Positions 42,471 through 51,432 of a stretch of 59,023 nucleotides of DNA are shown here, in pieces. The stretch lies in assembly GCA_017501345.1 (NCBI GenBank), contig JAFVXC010000037.1:1-59023 (forward strand), read 5' to 3'. The notes under the pieces were generated by a model. That model saw only the letters and a program-made list of their open reading frames with translations. It was not told the origin of the DNA and did not search any database. Both the position numbers and the translations under genes were made by a program. Positions within the stretch are counted from its first letter, which is position 1. Every line of letters starts with the position of its first letter. Origin of the DNA: Clostridia bacterium. GTDB taxonomy: Bacteria > Bacillota_A > Clostridia > Oscillospirales > CAG-272.

Positions 42471-44393
42471 TTATGGCTCGGGCGTCTCGGCGAGCTGCAT
42501 CTCGACCGATTCGCTTGCGGTCTTGTTGACCTCCTCGGGAGAAACGAAGGTCGGAACGACCGATTTCATCGCCGCGGTGACCGAAGCGGCACCGATCTCG
42601 TTCTCTGCCTCGGCTACGGCTCTGCGGAGAAGGTCGATCCGCTCGTCGACCTCTTCTCTGCTGAGCGGTGTATCGTGCTCGATGAAGATGAGCTCGTTAT
42701 CGGTCATTGCAAGATTCTCGGTCTTGATCAGAAGCTCCTCGTAGAGCTTTTCACCGGGACGCAGACCGATCTCCTTGATCTCGATGTCGATATACGGACG
42801 GAAGCCCGAGAGGTGGATCATATTTTCCGCAAGATCGAGGATCTTGACGGGCTTGCCCATATCGAGTACGAACAGATCGCCGCCGTTTGCCATCGCGCCC
42901 GCCGACAGGACGAGACCTGCCGCCTCGGGAATGGTCATAAAGTAGCGGATGATGCGCTTATCGGTGATGGTCACGGGACCGCCCATCGCGATCTGACTCT
43001 TGAAGAGCGGGATGACCGAGCCGTTTGAGCCGAGGACATTGCCGAATCTGACCGCCGCAAACTCAGTCCTTGAGTCCTTGCGACACTGAATGATCATCTC
43101 ACACATCCGCTTCGACGCGCCCATCACGTTCGTCGGGTTAACCGCCTTATCGGTGGAGATGAGGATGAACTTCGACACGCCGTACTTTTCTGCCATATCG
43201 GCGGTGTTATAGGTGCCGAGACAGTTGTTCTTGATCGCCTCACAGTTGCTGTGCTCCATCAGAGGCACGTGCTTATGCGCGGCGGCGTGGAAGACGAGGT
43301 CGGGACGGTAAAAGGCAAATACCGCCTCAAGGCGGGCTCTGTCTCGCACCGAGCCGATCTCGACCACAAGGTCAAGCTCGGCGCCGTACTTCCGTACGAG
43401 CTCCTGCTGGATATCGTAGGCGTTGTTTTCGTAAATATCGAAGATGATCAGCCTCTTCGGCTTGCACTTGGCGATCTGACGGCAGAGCTCACTGCCGATC
43501 GAGCCGCCGCCACCCGTTACGATGACGGTCTTATCGGTATAGAAGCTGCGCGAATTTTTATCAAAGACCTTGATGCTGTTACGGAAGAGGAGATCCTCGA
43601 TCCTGACGTCCTTGATCACGCGCTCCTTCGACGTGGGTTCTTCATCGTCCTCGGTGAACTGGAAGTCGTAGATCTTGACCTTGAAGCCGAGACGGATATA
43701 GAAATCGATGATCCGCTTCTTCCCTTCATTCCCCATCTTCGGCAGGGCGATGATGATCTCCTTGACACCGAGCTTTTGGAGCTTTTCAACGAGCTTGTCG
43801 TCGGGGGCGTAGATCGGAAGTCCGAGGATCGAGCCGCCGATCTTGCCCTTATCGGTATCGATATAGCACGCGGCGTGATAGGTCGAATTCGGATTTCGCT
43901 CGAGATCCTCGGCAAGCAGGCTTCCCGTCTGCCCCGCACCGACGATCGCGACGTTTGTCTTCGTCTTTCCGTGGTCGTTGGCATTGAGATTTTTGTAATA
44001 CTGCTGATACACGAGGCGCGAGGAAAGCGTTGCGATATACGAGGCTGCTATAACCGCGACGGTAAACCAAAAGCCCACGTAGAGGCTGTATTCGGAATTT
44101 TTCGTAAAATAGGTGACGGTAAGTGCAAGTATGCCGCCCGCGAGATCTGCCACAAGCACCTCAAGATAGGTGAAGGGATCGGCATAGCGCCACACGTTCC
44201 GATAGACCCTGATGAAAAACCGTGTCAGCATCAGGCAAGCAAAGCAGACGAGATAATTCAGGATCTGACGGTCAAACGACATCTTAATACTGTTCGGTGC
44301 AACAAGCTGCATCAGTACGCAGAAGGCGTAGACCGCCGTGAATATAGTACTGTCTATCAAAATCAGAAGCAGCTTTCTCCTGTTTTTCAGCAT
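42471..44393 (-). CDS. CapD/FlaA1-type nucleotide-sugar dehydratase/epimerase, membrane-anchored
   Basis: About 640 residues. Four membrane segments cover about 10-125. A CoA-binding-like Rossmann domain (about 140-265; VAIVGAGQTGSLLAEDLE) is followed by the SDR catalytic domain (about 285-580; VTGGGGSIGSELCRQIA, AAAHKHVPLME, NVMGASKRMCEM). This is the PglF/FlaA1/CapD layout: UDP-GlcNAc 4,6-dehydratase at the membrane for surface glycan or capsule precursors. GGAGG lies 7 nt before the ATG at 44393. The tail is Glu/Ala-rich. Confidence 0.9.
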   Translation of the reverse strand: MLKNRRKLLLILIDSTIFTAVYAFCVLMQLVAPNSIKMSFDRQILNYLVCFACLMLTRFFIRVYRNVWRYADPFTYLEVLVADLAGGILALTVTYFTKNSEYSLYVGFWFTVAVIAASYIATLSSRLVYQQYYKNLNANDHGKTKTNVAIVGAGQTGSLLAEDLERNPNSTYHAACYIDTDKGKIGGSILGLPIYAPDDKLVEKLQKLGVKEIIIALPKMGNEGKKRIIDFYIRLGFKVKIYDFQFTEDDEEPTSKERVIKDVRIEDLLFRNSIKVFDKNSRSFYTDKTVIVTGGGGSIGSELCRQIAKCKPKRLIIFDIYENNAYDIQQELVRKYGAELDLVVEIGSVRDRARLEAVFAFYRPDLVFHAAAHKHVPLMEHSNCEAIKNNCLGTYNTADMAEKYGVSKFILISTDKAVNPTNVMGASKRMCEMIIQCRKDSRTEFAAVRFGNVLGSNGSVIPLFKSQIAMGGPVTITDKRIIRYFMTIPEAAGLVLSAGAMANGGDLFVLDMGKPVKILDLAENMIHLSGFRPYIDIEIKEIGLRPGEKLYEELLIKTENLAMTDNELIFIEHDTPLSREEVDERIDLLRRAVAEAENEIGAASVTAAMKSVVPTFVSPEEVNKTASESVEMQLAETPEP

Positions 44394-44513
44394 ATTGTTT
44401 CCTCCAAAGAAGGGCAGAAATAATAAGGATTTCAAAAGAGAAGCACAGCAGCCTCGCGATGCCGAGGGCAGTCGCATCCGCCACTGAATATTATTATTGA
44501 TAATACTTTTTTT

Positions 44514-44542
44514 ATTATAACATAAGCAAAAGCTTTTGTCAA
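44514..44542 (-). promoter_or_regulatory. Promoter of the CapD-type gene
   Basis: TTGACA at 44537-44542, 17-bp spacer, TATAAT at 44514-44519, minus strand. The leader is about 115 nt. Confidence 0.85.
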
Positions 44543-44620
44543 CCGAAAAGCGACAAAAAGTGCGGTATGATGCCACAGACCATAAAAGAAAGCCGCCCCT
44601 GTAAATCGGGTACGGCTTCC

Positions 44621-46546
44621 TTATCTCGTTTCTATCGCCCGTACGATCGCCTCGGCGTCTACGCCTGCGGTACGGTAAAGCGGCTCGGGCTCTGTTGGGA
44701 TCACAAAGCTTTCCTCGGGCGCGAGGATGATCTCGCGAAACGTCCTTCCGCGGGCGGCGCGACGGATATGGTCGGAAAGCGACACACCGAAGCCCCCCGC
44801 GCGCACCTCCTCCTCAAGATACACAAGCGTAGAGACACTATCGGGAAGGCGGGTAAGGATCTCCTCTGCAAGCGCATCGTAGGGCTTGATATATTCGCAC
44901 AGGAGGATCCCGACGCGTCTTCCCTTTTCCTTGCAGAGATCCTCGGCGCGCATCGCCTCAAGCACGATCCTGCCGTGCGTCACGATGACCGTTTCGGGTG
45001 CATCCTCTGCGGAGAAATCCGCACGCACCGACGGGCTTTCGGGGATCAGCTCCCCGCCCCGATAAAATCGGTCGAGCACCGACGGCTCCTCGTACGCATT
45101 CGGATAGCGGATCGCGGACGGCCCGTCGTAAAGAAGGGCTGAACGAAGCGCGGCACCGAGCGACGGGAAGGTGATCGGCGTATAGATCCGCATCCCGGGG
45201 ATCGCCGAAAGGAAGGAGACGTCAAAGCATCCGTGGTGCGTTGCACCGTCGGCGGTGCTGAGCCCCGCGCGGTCGATACAGATCGTCACGGGCAGGCGCT
45301 GGAGCGCGATGTCGTGCACGATGTTGTCGTAGCCGCGCTGCAGGAAGGTCGAATAGATCGGCACGACGGGGTGGTAACCGTTCGCCGCGAGACCTGCCGC
45401 AAAGGTGAGCGCGTGCTCCTCGGCAATGCCGACGTCAAAATAACGATCCGGGAACGCGGCTTCAAAGGGCTCAAGCCCTGTCGCGACACCCATCGCCGCC
45501 GTGATCGCGGCGATCCGATCGGCACACGGAAGTCCGTATTCGCCCTCTGCGAGGCGCGTGAGCCGCTCGCCCATTTCGGTCGAGAAGTTGTGCCCCTCTC
45601 TTTTCGGAGCGTTGCGCGGCGGGACGCTGTGATAGCGGCTCGGATCTGCCTCTGCAGGTGCGTAGCCCTTGCCCTTGACCGTCTTTACGTGAACGACGAC
45701 GCTCTCGCCGAGCTTTTTCGCCTCCTCGAGTGCGCTCTCGACGCGCTTTGGATCGTTTCCGTCGATCGGGCCGATATAGTAGATACCGAGATTTTCAAAG
45801 TAATTGCTTCCGTAAAGCGCGTTTTTCAGAAACTGCTTCGTATTTCGGAGTGCTACGAACAGCGCCTTACCGACGAGCGGGATATGATTCAGGATCTTTG
45901 CGGTTCTCCGCTTGGTGCGAAAATACCCGGGTGACGTGCGGAGAGTCGAGAGACTGCGCGCAAAGCGTCCGATATTCTTCGAGATCGACATCTCGTTTTC
46001 GTTCAGTACGATGACGAGACGGAGGTTCTTCTTGCAGTTGTTGAGTGCCTCGTGGATCATTCCGCCCGTGTACGCGCCGTCACCGACGACCGCGACCGTG
46101 CAGGAATCCTTCCCCGCCATTCGGTCAGCCTCGGCAAAGCCGAGCGCCGCAGAGAGCGAGGTCGAGCTGTGGCCCGCGCCGAAGGGATCGTACTCCGATT
46201 CGTCGCGCTTCGCAAAGCCTGAAAGTCCACCGGGGGTGCGGAGGGTCGAAAAGCGATCTCTGCGTCCCGTGAGGAGCTTATGGACGTAGCACTGATGGCT
46301 GACGTCCCAGATGATGTGATCGCTCGGCTCGTCAAACACGCGGTGAAGTGCCACGGACAGCTCGACGACACCGAGGTTCGACGCAAGATGTCCGCCCGTT
46401 ACGCTGACCGATTCGACGAGAAATTCGCGGATCTCCTCGCAAAGTCGAGGAATCTCCTCTGCGGGAAGCGCCTTGAGGTCGCTCGGTGAGTTCACCCTGT
46501 CAAGCGTGGGATATTCCCTTTTTTCGGTGTTTTCCGTGTCCTGCAT
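44621..46546 (-). CDS. dxs: 1-deoxy-D-xylulose-5-phosphate synthase
   Basis: 641 residues. Thiamine-diphosphate site GDGAYTGGMIHEALNN, DPFGAGHSSTSLSAALG, and the transketolase domain with DVGIAEEHALTFAAGLA and YSTFLQRGYDN. It condenses pyruvate and glyceraldehyde 3-phosphate, the first step of MEP isoprenoid synthesis. The ATG at 46546 has GGGAGG upstream; a longer frame runs past the promoter and is rejected. Monocistronic. Confidence 0.95.
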   Translation of the reverse strand: MQDTENTEKREYPTLDRVNSPSDLKALPAEEIPRLCEEIREFLVESVSVTGGHLASNLGVVELSVALHRVFDEPSDHIIWDVSHQCYVHKLLTGRRDRFSTLRTPGGLSGFAKRDESEYDPFGAGHSSTSLSAALGFAEADRMAGKDSCTVAVVGDGAYTGGMIHEALNNCKKNLRLVIVLNENEMSISKNIGRFARSLSTLRTSPGYFRTKRRTAKILNHIPLVGKALFVALRNTKQFLKNALYGSNYFENLGIYYIGPIDGNDPKRVESALEEAKKLGESVVVHVKTVKGKGYAPAEADPSRYHSVPPRNAPKREGHNFSTEMGERLTRLAEGEYGLPCADRIAAITAAMGVATGLEPFEAAFPDRYFDVGIAEEHALTFAAGLAANGYHPVVPIYSTFLQRGYDNIVHDIALQRLPVTICIDRAGLSTADGATHHGCFDVSFLSAIPGMRIYTPITFPSLGAALRSALLYDGPSAIRYPNAYEEPSVLDRFYRGGELIPESPSVRADFSAEDAPETVIVTHGRIVLEAMRAEDLCKEKGRRVGILLCEYIKPYDALAEEILTRLPDSVSTLVYLEEEVRAGGFGVSLSDHIRRAARGRTFREIILAPEESFVIPTEPEPLYRTAGVDAEAIVRAIETR

Positions 46547-46594
46547 CTCTCTCGCCTCCCTTCGTCGTTTTCGGGCTTGACCGCCACTCTTTTT

Positions 46595-46623
46595 ATTATA
46601 CCCGAAAACAACGCATCTGTCAA
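46595..46623 (-). promoter_or_regulatory. Promoter of dxs
   Basis: TTGACA at 46618-46623, 17-bp spacer, TATAAT at 46595-46600, minus strand. Confidence 0.85.
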
Positions 46624-46671
46624 GGTGGGATTTACAATCTGCAGGAAGAATCGGCTTTTGACCTCTTCTTT

Positions 46672-46839
46672 TTATTTCACTTCTACCAGTATATATTTGG
46701 GGTTTCGGATCAAAATCCCCTCCGGAGTAACAATCAGCTCTACTTCTTTGTCGAAACCGTAAAGCTTTCGCATTTCCTTTGGGATACATATTCTTCCCAA
46801 ATTGTCAATTTCCTTTTTCACACCGGGCTTTTCCATCAT
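46672..46839 (-). CDS. AbrB/SpoVT-type DNA-binding protein
   Basis: 55 residues. The swapped-hairpin AbrB signature is clear: GVKKEIDNLGRICIPKEMRK, then YGFDKEVELIV and GILIRNPKY. GGAG precedes the paired ATGs at 46839/46836. It is divergent from an XRE-type gene across a region with a duplicated operator. It could be a transition-state-type regulator or an antitoxin-like protein; no toxin gene is adjacent. Confidence 0.8.
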   Translation of the reverse strand: MMEKPGVKKEIDNLGRICIPKEMRKLYGFDKEVELIVTPEGILIRNPKYILVEVK

Positions 46840-46879
46840 TTCGTCTCCACACAAAGAATATTTTCACAAAATTCCATTT

Positions 46880-46945
46880 TGTCCTATGATAAGACAAAGT
46901 TTTTGCAGAGATAGTATATCATAAAATATGTCTTATGTCAAGACA
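46880..46945. promoter_or_regulatory. Duplicated 17-bp operator between AbrB-like and XRE genes
   Basis: TGTCCTATGATAAGACA (46880-46896) and TGTCTTATGTCAAGACA (46929-46945) are imperfect palindromes with the same consensus TGTCnTATGnnAAGACA, 49 bp apart, one near each divergent start. Confidence 0.7.
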
Positions 46946-46972
46946 AAAACACGTGGACGGAGATAGAAGCAT

Positions 46973-47212
46973 ATGGCTCGTATCATAGACAGCGACAAGA
47001 AAAATTTGATCGGCGCAAATCTCAAAAGGTTACGCATCGAACGAAAGATGAGCCAGCAGGAGCTTTCAAACAAGCTTGAGCTTCTCGGCGTCTATATCTG
47101 CCGCGGCTCGGTCTCTCGCATCGAGGATTGCTCACGCACCGTGACCGATATTGAGCTTTTTGCGCTTGCAGATGTGCTCGGCGTGGATGTAAATGCCCTA
47201 TATCAAAATTGA
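46973..47212 (+). CDS. Small XRE-family regulator
   Basis: 79 residues, nearly all helix-turn-helix: IGANLKRLRIERKMSQQELS, then GVYICRGSVSRIEDCSRTV and ELFALADVLGVDVNALY. The insertion LELLGVYICRG between helices is typical of a clostridial subgroup. It probably binds the duplicated operator upstream and controls itself and the AbrB-like gene. Confidence 0.8.
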   Translation: MARIIDSDKKNLIGANLKRLRIERKMSQQELSNKLELLGVYICRGSVSRIEDCSRTVTDIELFALADVLGVDVNALYQN

Positions 47213-47215
47213 TTG

Positions 47216-47260
47216 TATCAAAAAACCGCACCCATCGACCTTGCAGGTGCGGTTTTCTGT
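47216..47260. terminator. Bidirectional terminator
   Basis: Stem AACCGCACC/GGTGCGGTT with A6 before and TTTTC after, between converging genes. Confidence 0.8.
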
Positions 47261-47272
47261 TTATACGTACGT

Positions 47273-47914
47273 TTACACGTTTCTCGGCGGTGCAACCTTG
47301 AGCTCCCCGAGATGCTCGTCGTAGCTGACGCGCGTGAAGCGCCATTCCCCGTTGTCATACAGAAGCTCGGAGACCGACGCGTTTGTGACCCACGGAACGT
47401 TCTGCATTTCTTCAAGACTTCCCTTTTCCGCAAAGGTCTGCATCACGCGGATCGGCGTCGCGTGCGTGGTGATCAGGACGGTCCTTCCGTCATTCTCCCC
47501 GGCGATACGCTCAAGCGCAGCCCTCACGCGCACGAGAAGCTCCGCGGTGCTCTCCCCCCCGGTACAGCGGGCGTGACCGATGTCGGTCCTCCACACGTAA
47601 AAGTCCTCGGGGTGATCGATCGGGAGGTCGAGAAATTTCTTTCCGCTCCACTCTCCCTCAAAGATCTCTCTTAGTCCCTCGTCGGGAATGATCTCGATGC
47701 CGAGCAGATCGGCAGCGGGCTTGCCCGTATGGTACGCGCGAAGGAGATCGCTCGAATAGATCGCGTCGATCTTATAATGCCCTACGACATACTGTGCGGT
47801 CGCACGCGCCTGTGCGTGACCGTGCTCTGTGAGCGGCGCGTCATAATGCCCCGCAAAGCGTTCCTCCGCATTCGCTTGGCTCTGTCCGTGCCGCACGAGA
47901 ATGAATCTTGTCAT
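47273..47914 (-). CDS. Histidine phosphatase family protein (phosphoglycerate-mutase-like)
   Basis: 213 residues. The catalytic RHG lies at residues 8-10 (FILVRHGQSQAN), with a supporting IYSSDLLRAYHT, EIFEGEWSG and a late histidine in LITTHATPIRV. It is either a phosphatase of small metabolites or a mutase-like enzyme; substrate unknown. Monocistronic, with a good promoter. Confidence 0.88.
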   Translation of the reverse strand: MTRFILVRHGQSQANAEERFAGHYDAPLTEHGHAQARATAQYVVGHYKIDAIYSSDLLRAYHTGKPAADLLGIEIIPDEGLREIFEGEWSGKKFLDLPIDHPEDFYVWRTDIGHARCTGGESTAELLVRVRAALERIAGENDGRTVLITTHATPIRVMQTFAEKGSLEEMQNVPWVTNASVSELLYDNGEWRFTRVSYDEHLGELKVAPPRNV

Positions 47915-47948
47915 ATCGGATACCTCTTCAAGTTCTTTTTACCGTATC

Positions 47949-47977
47949 ATTATATCACATAGAAGCGCGTTTGGCAA
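47949..47977 (-). promoter_or_regulatory. Promoter of the histidine phosphatase gene
   Basis: TTGCCA at 47972-47977, 17-bp spacer, TATAAT at 47949-47954, minus strand. Confidence 0.7.
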
Positions 47978-47996
47978 GGGCTCTCGCAAATTTTTA

Positions 47997-48322
47997 CAGA
48001 TCATCAAGGATTCTGAACCTATCTTTGCGCCAAGGTCTCCTGAAATTCATCATCCCCTGTGCGCAAAGGAGCAAGTGCGCCTCGCGCACGTTGCGAAGGT
48101 TCTCATATGCAGGATAATTTATAAAAAACAACAGGCCACAAGTGACCTGTTGTTTTTTATGGATCATCAAGGATTCTGAACCTATCTTTGCGCCAAGGTC
48201 TCCTGAAATCCATCATCCCCTGTGCGCAAAGGAGCAAGTGCGCCTCGCGCACGTTGCGAAGGTTCTCATATGCAGGATAATTTATAAAAAATAACAGGTC
48301 ACGTGTGACCTGTTATTTTTTA
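47997..48322 (-). repeat. Two 163-bp tandem units derived from a tRNA 3' end plus terminator
   Basis: The landmark GATCATCAAGG occurs at 47999, 48162 and 48325, the last inside the tRNA gene, so spacing is exactly 163 bp. Units are about 95% identical. Each, read on the minus strand, carries a terminator-like hairpin (CAACAGG/CCTGTTG-type with T6), about 100 nt of other sequence, and a tRNA 3'-end mimic whose T-loop has an extra base (TTCAGAAT for TTCGAAT). The hairpin arms co-vary between units, keeping pairing. Confidence 0.85.
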
Positions 48323-48395
48323 TGGATCATCAAGGATTCGAACCTTGGACCGACCGGTTATGAGCCGGTTGCTCTTACCGCTGCGCTAATGATCC
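48323..48395 (-). tRNA. tRNA with CAT anticodon (Met or Ile2)
   Basis: A complete cloverleaf on the minus strand: acceptor GGATCAT/ATGATCC, anticodon loop CTCATAA (CAT at 48360-48362), T-loop TTCGAAT, discriminator A, no encoded CCA. Initiator features (three G-C pairs and a mismatched first pair) are absent, so it is elongator Met or lysidine-modified Ile. Confidence 0.9.
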
Positions 48396-48414
48396 GTATT
48401 CGGTTGACCTAAAC

Positions 48415-48443
48415 ATTATATAACAAACCGAGAAAAAAGTCAA
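48415..48443 (-). promoter_or_regulatory. Promoter of the CAT-anticodon tRNA
   Basis: TTGACT at 48438-48443, 17-bp spacer, TATAAT at 48415-48420, minus strand. Confidence 0.8.
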
Positions 48444-48499
48444 GGGCTTTTCAGGCTTTTTTGAAATATTACTTGATCTGCCTGCCCCTTCGTATACAA

Positions 48500-48532
48500 A
48501 AACAAAGCCGCCGATGAGGCGGCTTTGCTCTA
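48500..48532 (-). terminator. Terminator of the rpsF-ssb-rpsR operon
   Basis: Stem CAAAGCCGCC/GGCGGCTTTG followed by a T-run on the minus strand. Confidence 0.8.
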
Positions 48533-48539
48533 TCTTTTA

Positions 48540-48797
48540 TCAGTTCTCTACGTAAGGAAGCAGAGCAACCTGACGAGCGCGCTTGATCGCGACGGTCAGC
48601 TCTCTCTGATGCTTTGCGCAGGTACCGGAAATTCTGCGGGGCAGAATCTTGCCACGCTCGCTGATGAACTTGCGAAGGCGAGCGGAGTCCTTATAATCAA
48701 TGTAAGGGGTCTTTTCGGTGCAGAAAACACAGACCTTTCTTCTCTTGCGGTTGATCATCGGACGTGCGGGACGAGCGGTATTCTCGGTTCTATCCAT
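48540..48797 (-). CDS. rpsR: 30S ribosomal protein S18
   Basis: 85 residues. [19 protein letters not shown] and [19 protein letters not shown] are diagnostic; CxxC in CVFC marks the zinc-type form. GGAGG lies 9 nt before the ATG at 48797. Third gene of the rpsF-ssb-rpsR operon; S18 pairs with S6 on the 30S platform. Confidence 0.97.
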   Translation of the reverse strand: MDRTENTARPARPMINRKRRKVCVFCTEKTPYIDYKDSARLRKFISERGKILPRRISGTCAKHQRELTVAIKRARQVALLPYVEN

Positions 48798-48917
48798 TGT
48801 ATGAATCCTCCTGTTCAAATTTGTACTTTGGCGCGCTTCTCTTATTTAAGCATACGCCGTCGTGCTCCCGTCATTTTGGCGGGACTGCACATTCCCCTCT
48901 CTGTCACCCTTCGGCGA

Positions 48918-49385
48918 TCAGAAAGGAAGATCGTCATCGCCCTTGATCTCTTCAAAGTGCGGCGCATTTCCTGCGGGCGCGGAAGAGTAGGACGGTGCGT
49001 AGGAGTCGGGCGTATACTGTCCCTGACCCTGACCGTATGCGGGGTTGTCCGAGCGAGAATCGACGAACTGTACCTCATCGGCAACAATATCGGTGAATAC
49101 TCTGCGCTGACCCTGCTGATCGGTGTACGAGCGGTTCTGGATCGAACCGACGACGCAGATCGCGGAGCCCTTCTTAAAGTAGCGGGAAACGAATTCTGCG
49201 GTGGAACGCCACGCAGTAATGTTGAAGAAATCTGCCTCCTGCTGCTGTGCGTCCTTACCCGAGTAGCGGCGATTGACCGCGATCTTGAAGGAAACGACAG
49301 CCACACCGGACGTGGTCTGCTTGAGCTCAGGGTCGGCAGTCAGACGACCGCCGAGAATGACCTTGTTAAAGTTGAAATTCGACAT
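48918..49385 (-). CDS. ssb: Single-stranded DNA-binding protein
   Basis: 155 residues. An OB fold at about 1-105 (NKVILGGRLTADPELKQT, then FFNITAWRSTAEFVSRYFKK) is followed by a Gly/Gln/Tyr-rich linker and the acidic interaction tip GDDDLPF. It protects ssDNA and recruits repair and replication proteins. The position between rpsF and rpsR is the conserved bacterial order. Confidence 0.97.
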   Translation of the reverse strand: MSNFNFNKVILGGRLTADPELKQTTSGVAVVSFKIAVNRRYSGKDAQQQEADFFNITAWRSTAEFVSRYFKKGSAICVVGSIQNRSYTDQQGQRRVFTDIVADEVQFVDSRSDNPAYGQGQGQYTPDSYAPSYSSAPAGNAPHFEEIKGDDDLPF

Positions 49386-49414
49386 ATTTACGCCTCTCCT
49401 TTTGCTGAACGCAA

Positions 49415-49792
49415 TTATTCAGCCTCTGCTTCGGTCGAAGCCTCAGCAGCTGCTTCTGCAGCAGGCTCTTCGACAACAGCAGCCTTCTTAACAGGCTCGA
49501 ACTCGAGCTTCAGAACGAAGGAACGAAGAATGTTCTCGTCGATGTTGAAGTTACGCTCCAGCTCAGCGCAGAAAGCACCGTCGCACTTAAAGGTAACGAC
49601 GACGTAGTAGCCCTCGGTCAGATCGTTGATCGCGTATGCAAGGCGGCGCTTGCCCCACTTGTCAACATCAACGGTCTCTGCGTTGGCAGCTACGAGAGAA
49701 AGGAACTTCTCAACGGTAGACTCAACAACGGTCTCACCCTTCGAAGTGTCCACGATGAACGTGGTTTCGTAACAATTCAAAGCTTTTTCCAT
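49415..49792 (-). CDS. rpsF: 30S ribosomal protein S6
   Basis: 125 residues. The ferredoxin-like S6 core (YETTFIVDTSKGETVVEST, KWGKRRLAYAINDLTEGYYVV, NIDENILRSFVLKLE) is followed by a Glu/Ala-rich extension of about 28 residues, as in several bacteria. GGGAGG precedes the ATG at 49792. First gene of the operon. Confidence 0.97.
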   Translation of the reverse strand: MEKALNCYETTFIVDTSKGETVVESTVEKFLSLVAANAETVDVDKWGKRRLAYAINDLTEGYYVVVTFKCDGAFCAELERNFNIDENILRSFVLKLEFEPVKKAAVVEEPAAEAAAEASTEAEAE

Positions 49793-49885
49793 GTTTTTAA
49801 CCTCCCTATGGACAAAATGACCGCGCACGATCCGTATTTATTTTGCACGCGGTAAGGAGACGGGATTTACCCGTACCGAGAGAGT
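49793..49885 (-). promoter_or_regulatory. rpsF leader, candidate S6:S18 autoregulatory RNA
   Basis: A leader of about 85 nt folds hairpins ACGGG/CCCGT and ACCGCG/CGCGGT, the latter enclosing ACGGATC. S6:S18 complexes bind such rpsF leaders in many bacteria. The match here is structural and loose. Confidence 0.4.
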
Positions 49886-49914
49886 ATTATACCATATTGG
49901 ATTACGATTGTCAA
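49886..49914 (-). promoter_or_regulatory. Promoter of rpsF-ssb-rpsR
   Basis: TTGACA at 49909-49914, 17-bp spacer, TATAAT at 49886-49891, minus strand. Confidence 0.85.
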
Positions 49915-49941
49915 GCAATCGAAGGAAAATTTACAATTTGT

Positions 49942-51357
49942 TCACGGTTGCTGGAGGAGATCCTTGTGTTCAAAATAGAGATCTGCAAGCTCCTCCTCGG
50001 TCAGTGCGCGTCCGAGCTCGTTTCTTCTGTCCACGAGCACCTCTGCGGCGCTGTCGAGCTTTTCCTCAGACAGCGTGTAGTCGTGCTCCTGAAGGATCTC
50101 TTCGAGTCCGTCCGATACCGACTCGACCGTCGCCCCATCTCCCTCAACGAGTCCGAGCATATCGTCGACCGCCGCGTCGTATTTCTCCTCGTCCTTGAGG
50201 GCGGGGATCATATCCTGCATAACGACCTTCATTCCCGTGAGTTTGATCTCGGTCGCGACGTCCTGCAGCTCCTCACTGCCGCCAAGCAGGGTTTCGAGCA
50301 CCTCGTTCACGACGTCGAAGAGCTCAGCCTCATCTGCGGTCGCCCATTTCGACATTGCGTCGAGCGTGACCTCGAGGTTTCCGATCACGTCCTCGCGGTC
50401 GGATTTCGCGATCGAGTCGAACATCTGCCGATATACGGGCGTCATCACCGATTCACTGCCCGATCCGGGTGCCGACATTCCCATAAAGGTCTCGCCCTCC
50501 GACCACTTTTCGGCCAGGGCGGATACGATCTCGGGGAAAGCACTTGAAAGAAGCGGAGACTTGTCGACCTTGTTCAGCATCTCGGTCACGCCTGCCCGCT
50601 CCTCCTCCGTCATCGAAAGGAAATCGAGTCCTTTTTCACTGAAGGCCGCCTTCGCAGCCTCTACGACATCGCAGATATCCTCGACCGCATCGTAAACGTC
50701 TGCCTTGGTATTGCCAACCTCTTCAGCGCTCATTCCCTGCACCGTCCACTTGATGACGTTCTTTCCGAGGAGGAGATGTGCCAGATTTGCGGAGGATGCA
50801 TTTTCAAGTCCATCGACCGCATCCTCTCCGAGCATTGCCTCCAGCTTTTCCTTGATCACGGGGCTCTTCTCGACCGCCGTGTCGAGAATGCCCTCCGTGG
50901 AAAGAAGGGGGAAAAGGATAACGATCGCGAGGATCAGGCCGTACAGCGCACCGACACCCATTCCGCCGCCCTTACTTCCCTGCGGAAGCTTACGCGCGGT
51001 AAAGTGAACGATGACCGTTCCGATCACGGTCAGGATCACCGACAGCAACGTGAAGAGAATGGGGGAAACGAGCCCCTTTGAGAGAATGCTCGCGAGAACG
51101 CGCATCCCCGCCCCCGAGGAGAGGACCGATACAAGATCGCTTGGAAGCCCGAGCGTCGAGCAAAGTGAAAGCTCAAGATCAAGGAGAAGCGGCGAGATCA
51201 GCTTCACGATGAAGAAGGAGATCACGGTCGAAAGCATTACGACGCCGACGCGCAAAAGCACGCCGAAAAGTCCGAGCTTCTTTCCGCCGAGGACGGCAAA
51301 GACGATACAGAGCGCCAGAACAGCGTAGACGAGAGCGAGAAAAATCGCAGCAACCAT
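49942..51357 (-). CDS. Membrane protein with CvpA-like N-terminal region
   Basis: About 471 residues. Four membrane segments lie in the first about 165 residues (VAAIFLALVYAVLALCIVFA and others), with a layout like CvpA-type proteins. About 300 acidic, helical residues follow (many EE/DAVEDICDVVEAAKAAF-like stretches) and face one side of the membrane. No catalytic motif seen. The ATG at 51357 is preferred to the TTG upstream. Confidence 0.65.
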   Translation of the reverse strand: MVAAIFLALVYAVLALCIVFAVLGGKKLGLFGVLLRVGVVMLSTVISFFIVKLISPLLLDLELSLCSTLGLPSDLVSVLSSGAGMRVLASILSKGLVSPILFTLLSVILTVIGTVIVHFTARKLPQGSKGGGMGVGALYGLILAIVILFPLLSTEGILDTAVEKSPVIKEKLEAMLGEDAVDGLENASSANLAHLLLGKNVIKWTVQGMSAEEVGNTKADVYDAVEDICDVVEAAKAAFSEKGLDFLSMTEEERAGVTEMLNKVDKSPLLSSAFPEIVSALAEKWSEGETFMGMSAPGSGSESVMTPVYRQMFDSIAKSDREDVIGNLEVTLDAMSKWATADEAELFDVVNEVLETLLGGSEELQDVATEIKLTGMKVVMQDMIPALKDEEKYDAAVDDMLGLVEGDGATVESVSDGLEEILQEHDYTLSEEKLDSAAEVLVDRRNELGRALTEEELADLYFEHKDLLQQP

Positions 51358-51432
51358 AGTAGCCCTAAAATCCTTTCCACACAAAAAATTTGATGAGTCT
51401 TAAGGGTGAATCCTTGTAAAGGTCGTGACGGA

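Noticed and set aside
47997..48322. CRISPR or insertion sequence at the 163-bp units
   Set aside because: There are only two full units, no short conserved repeat/unique spacer pattern, and no transposase; they are explained by the tRNA 3' end.
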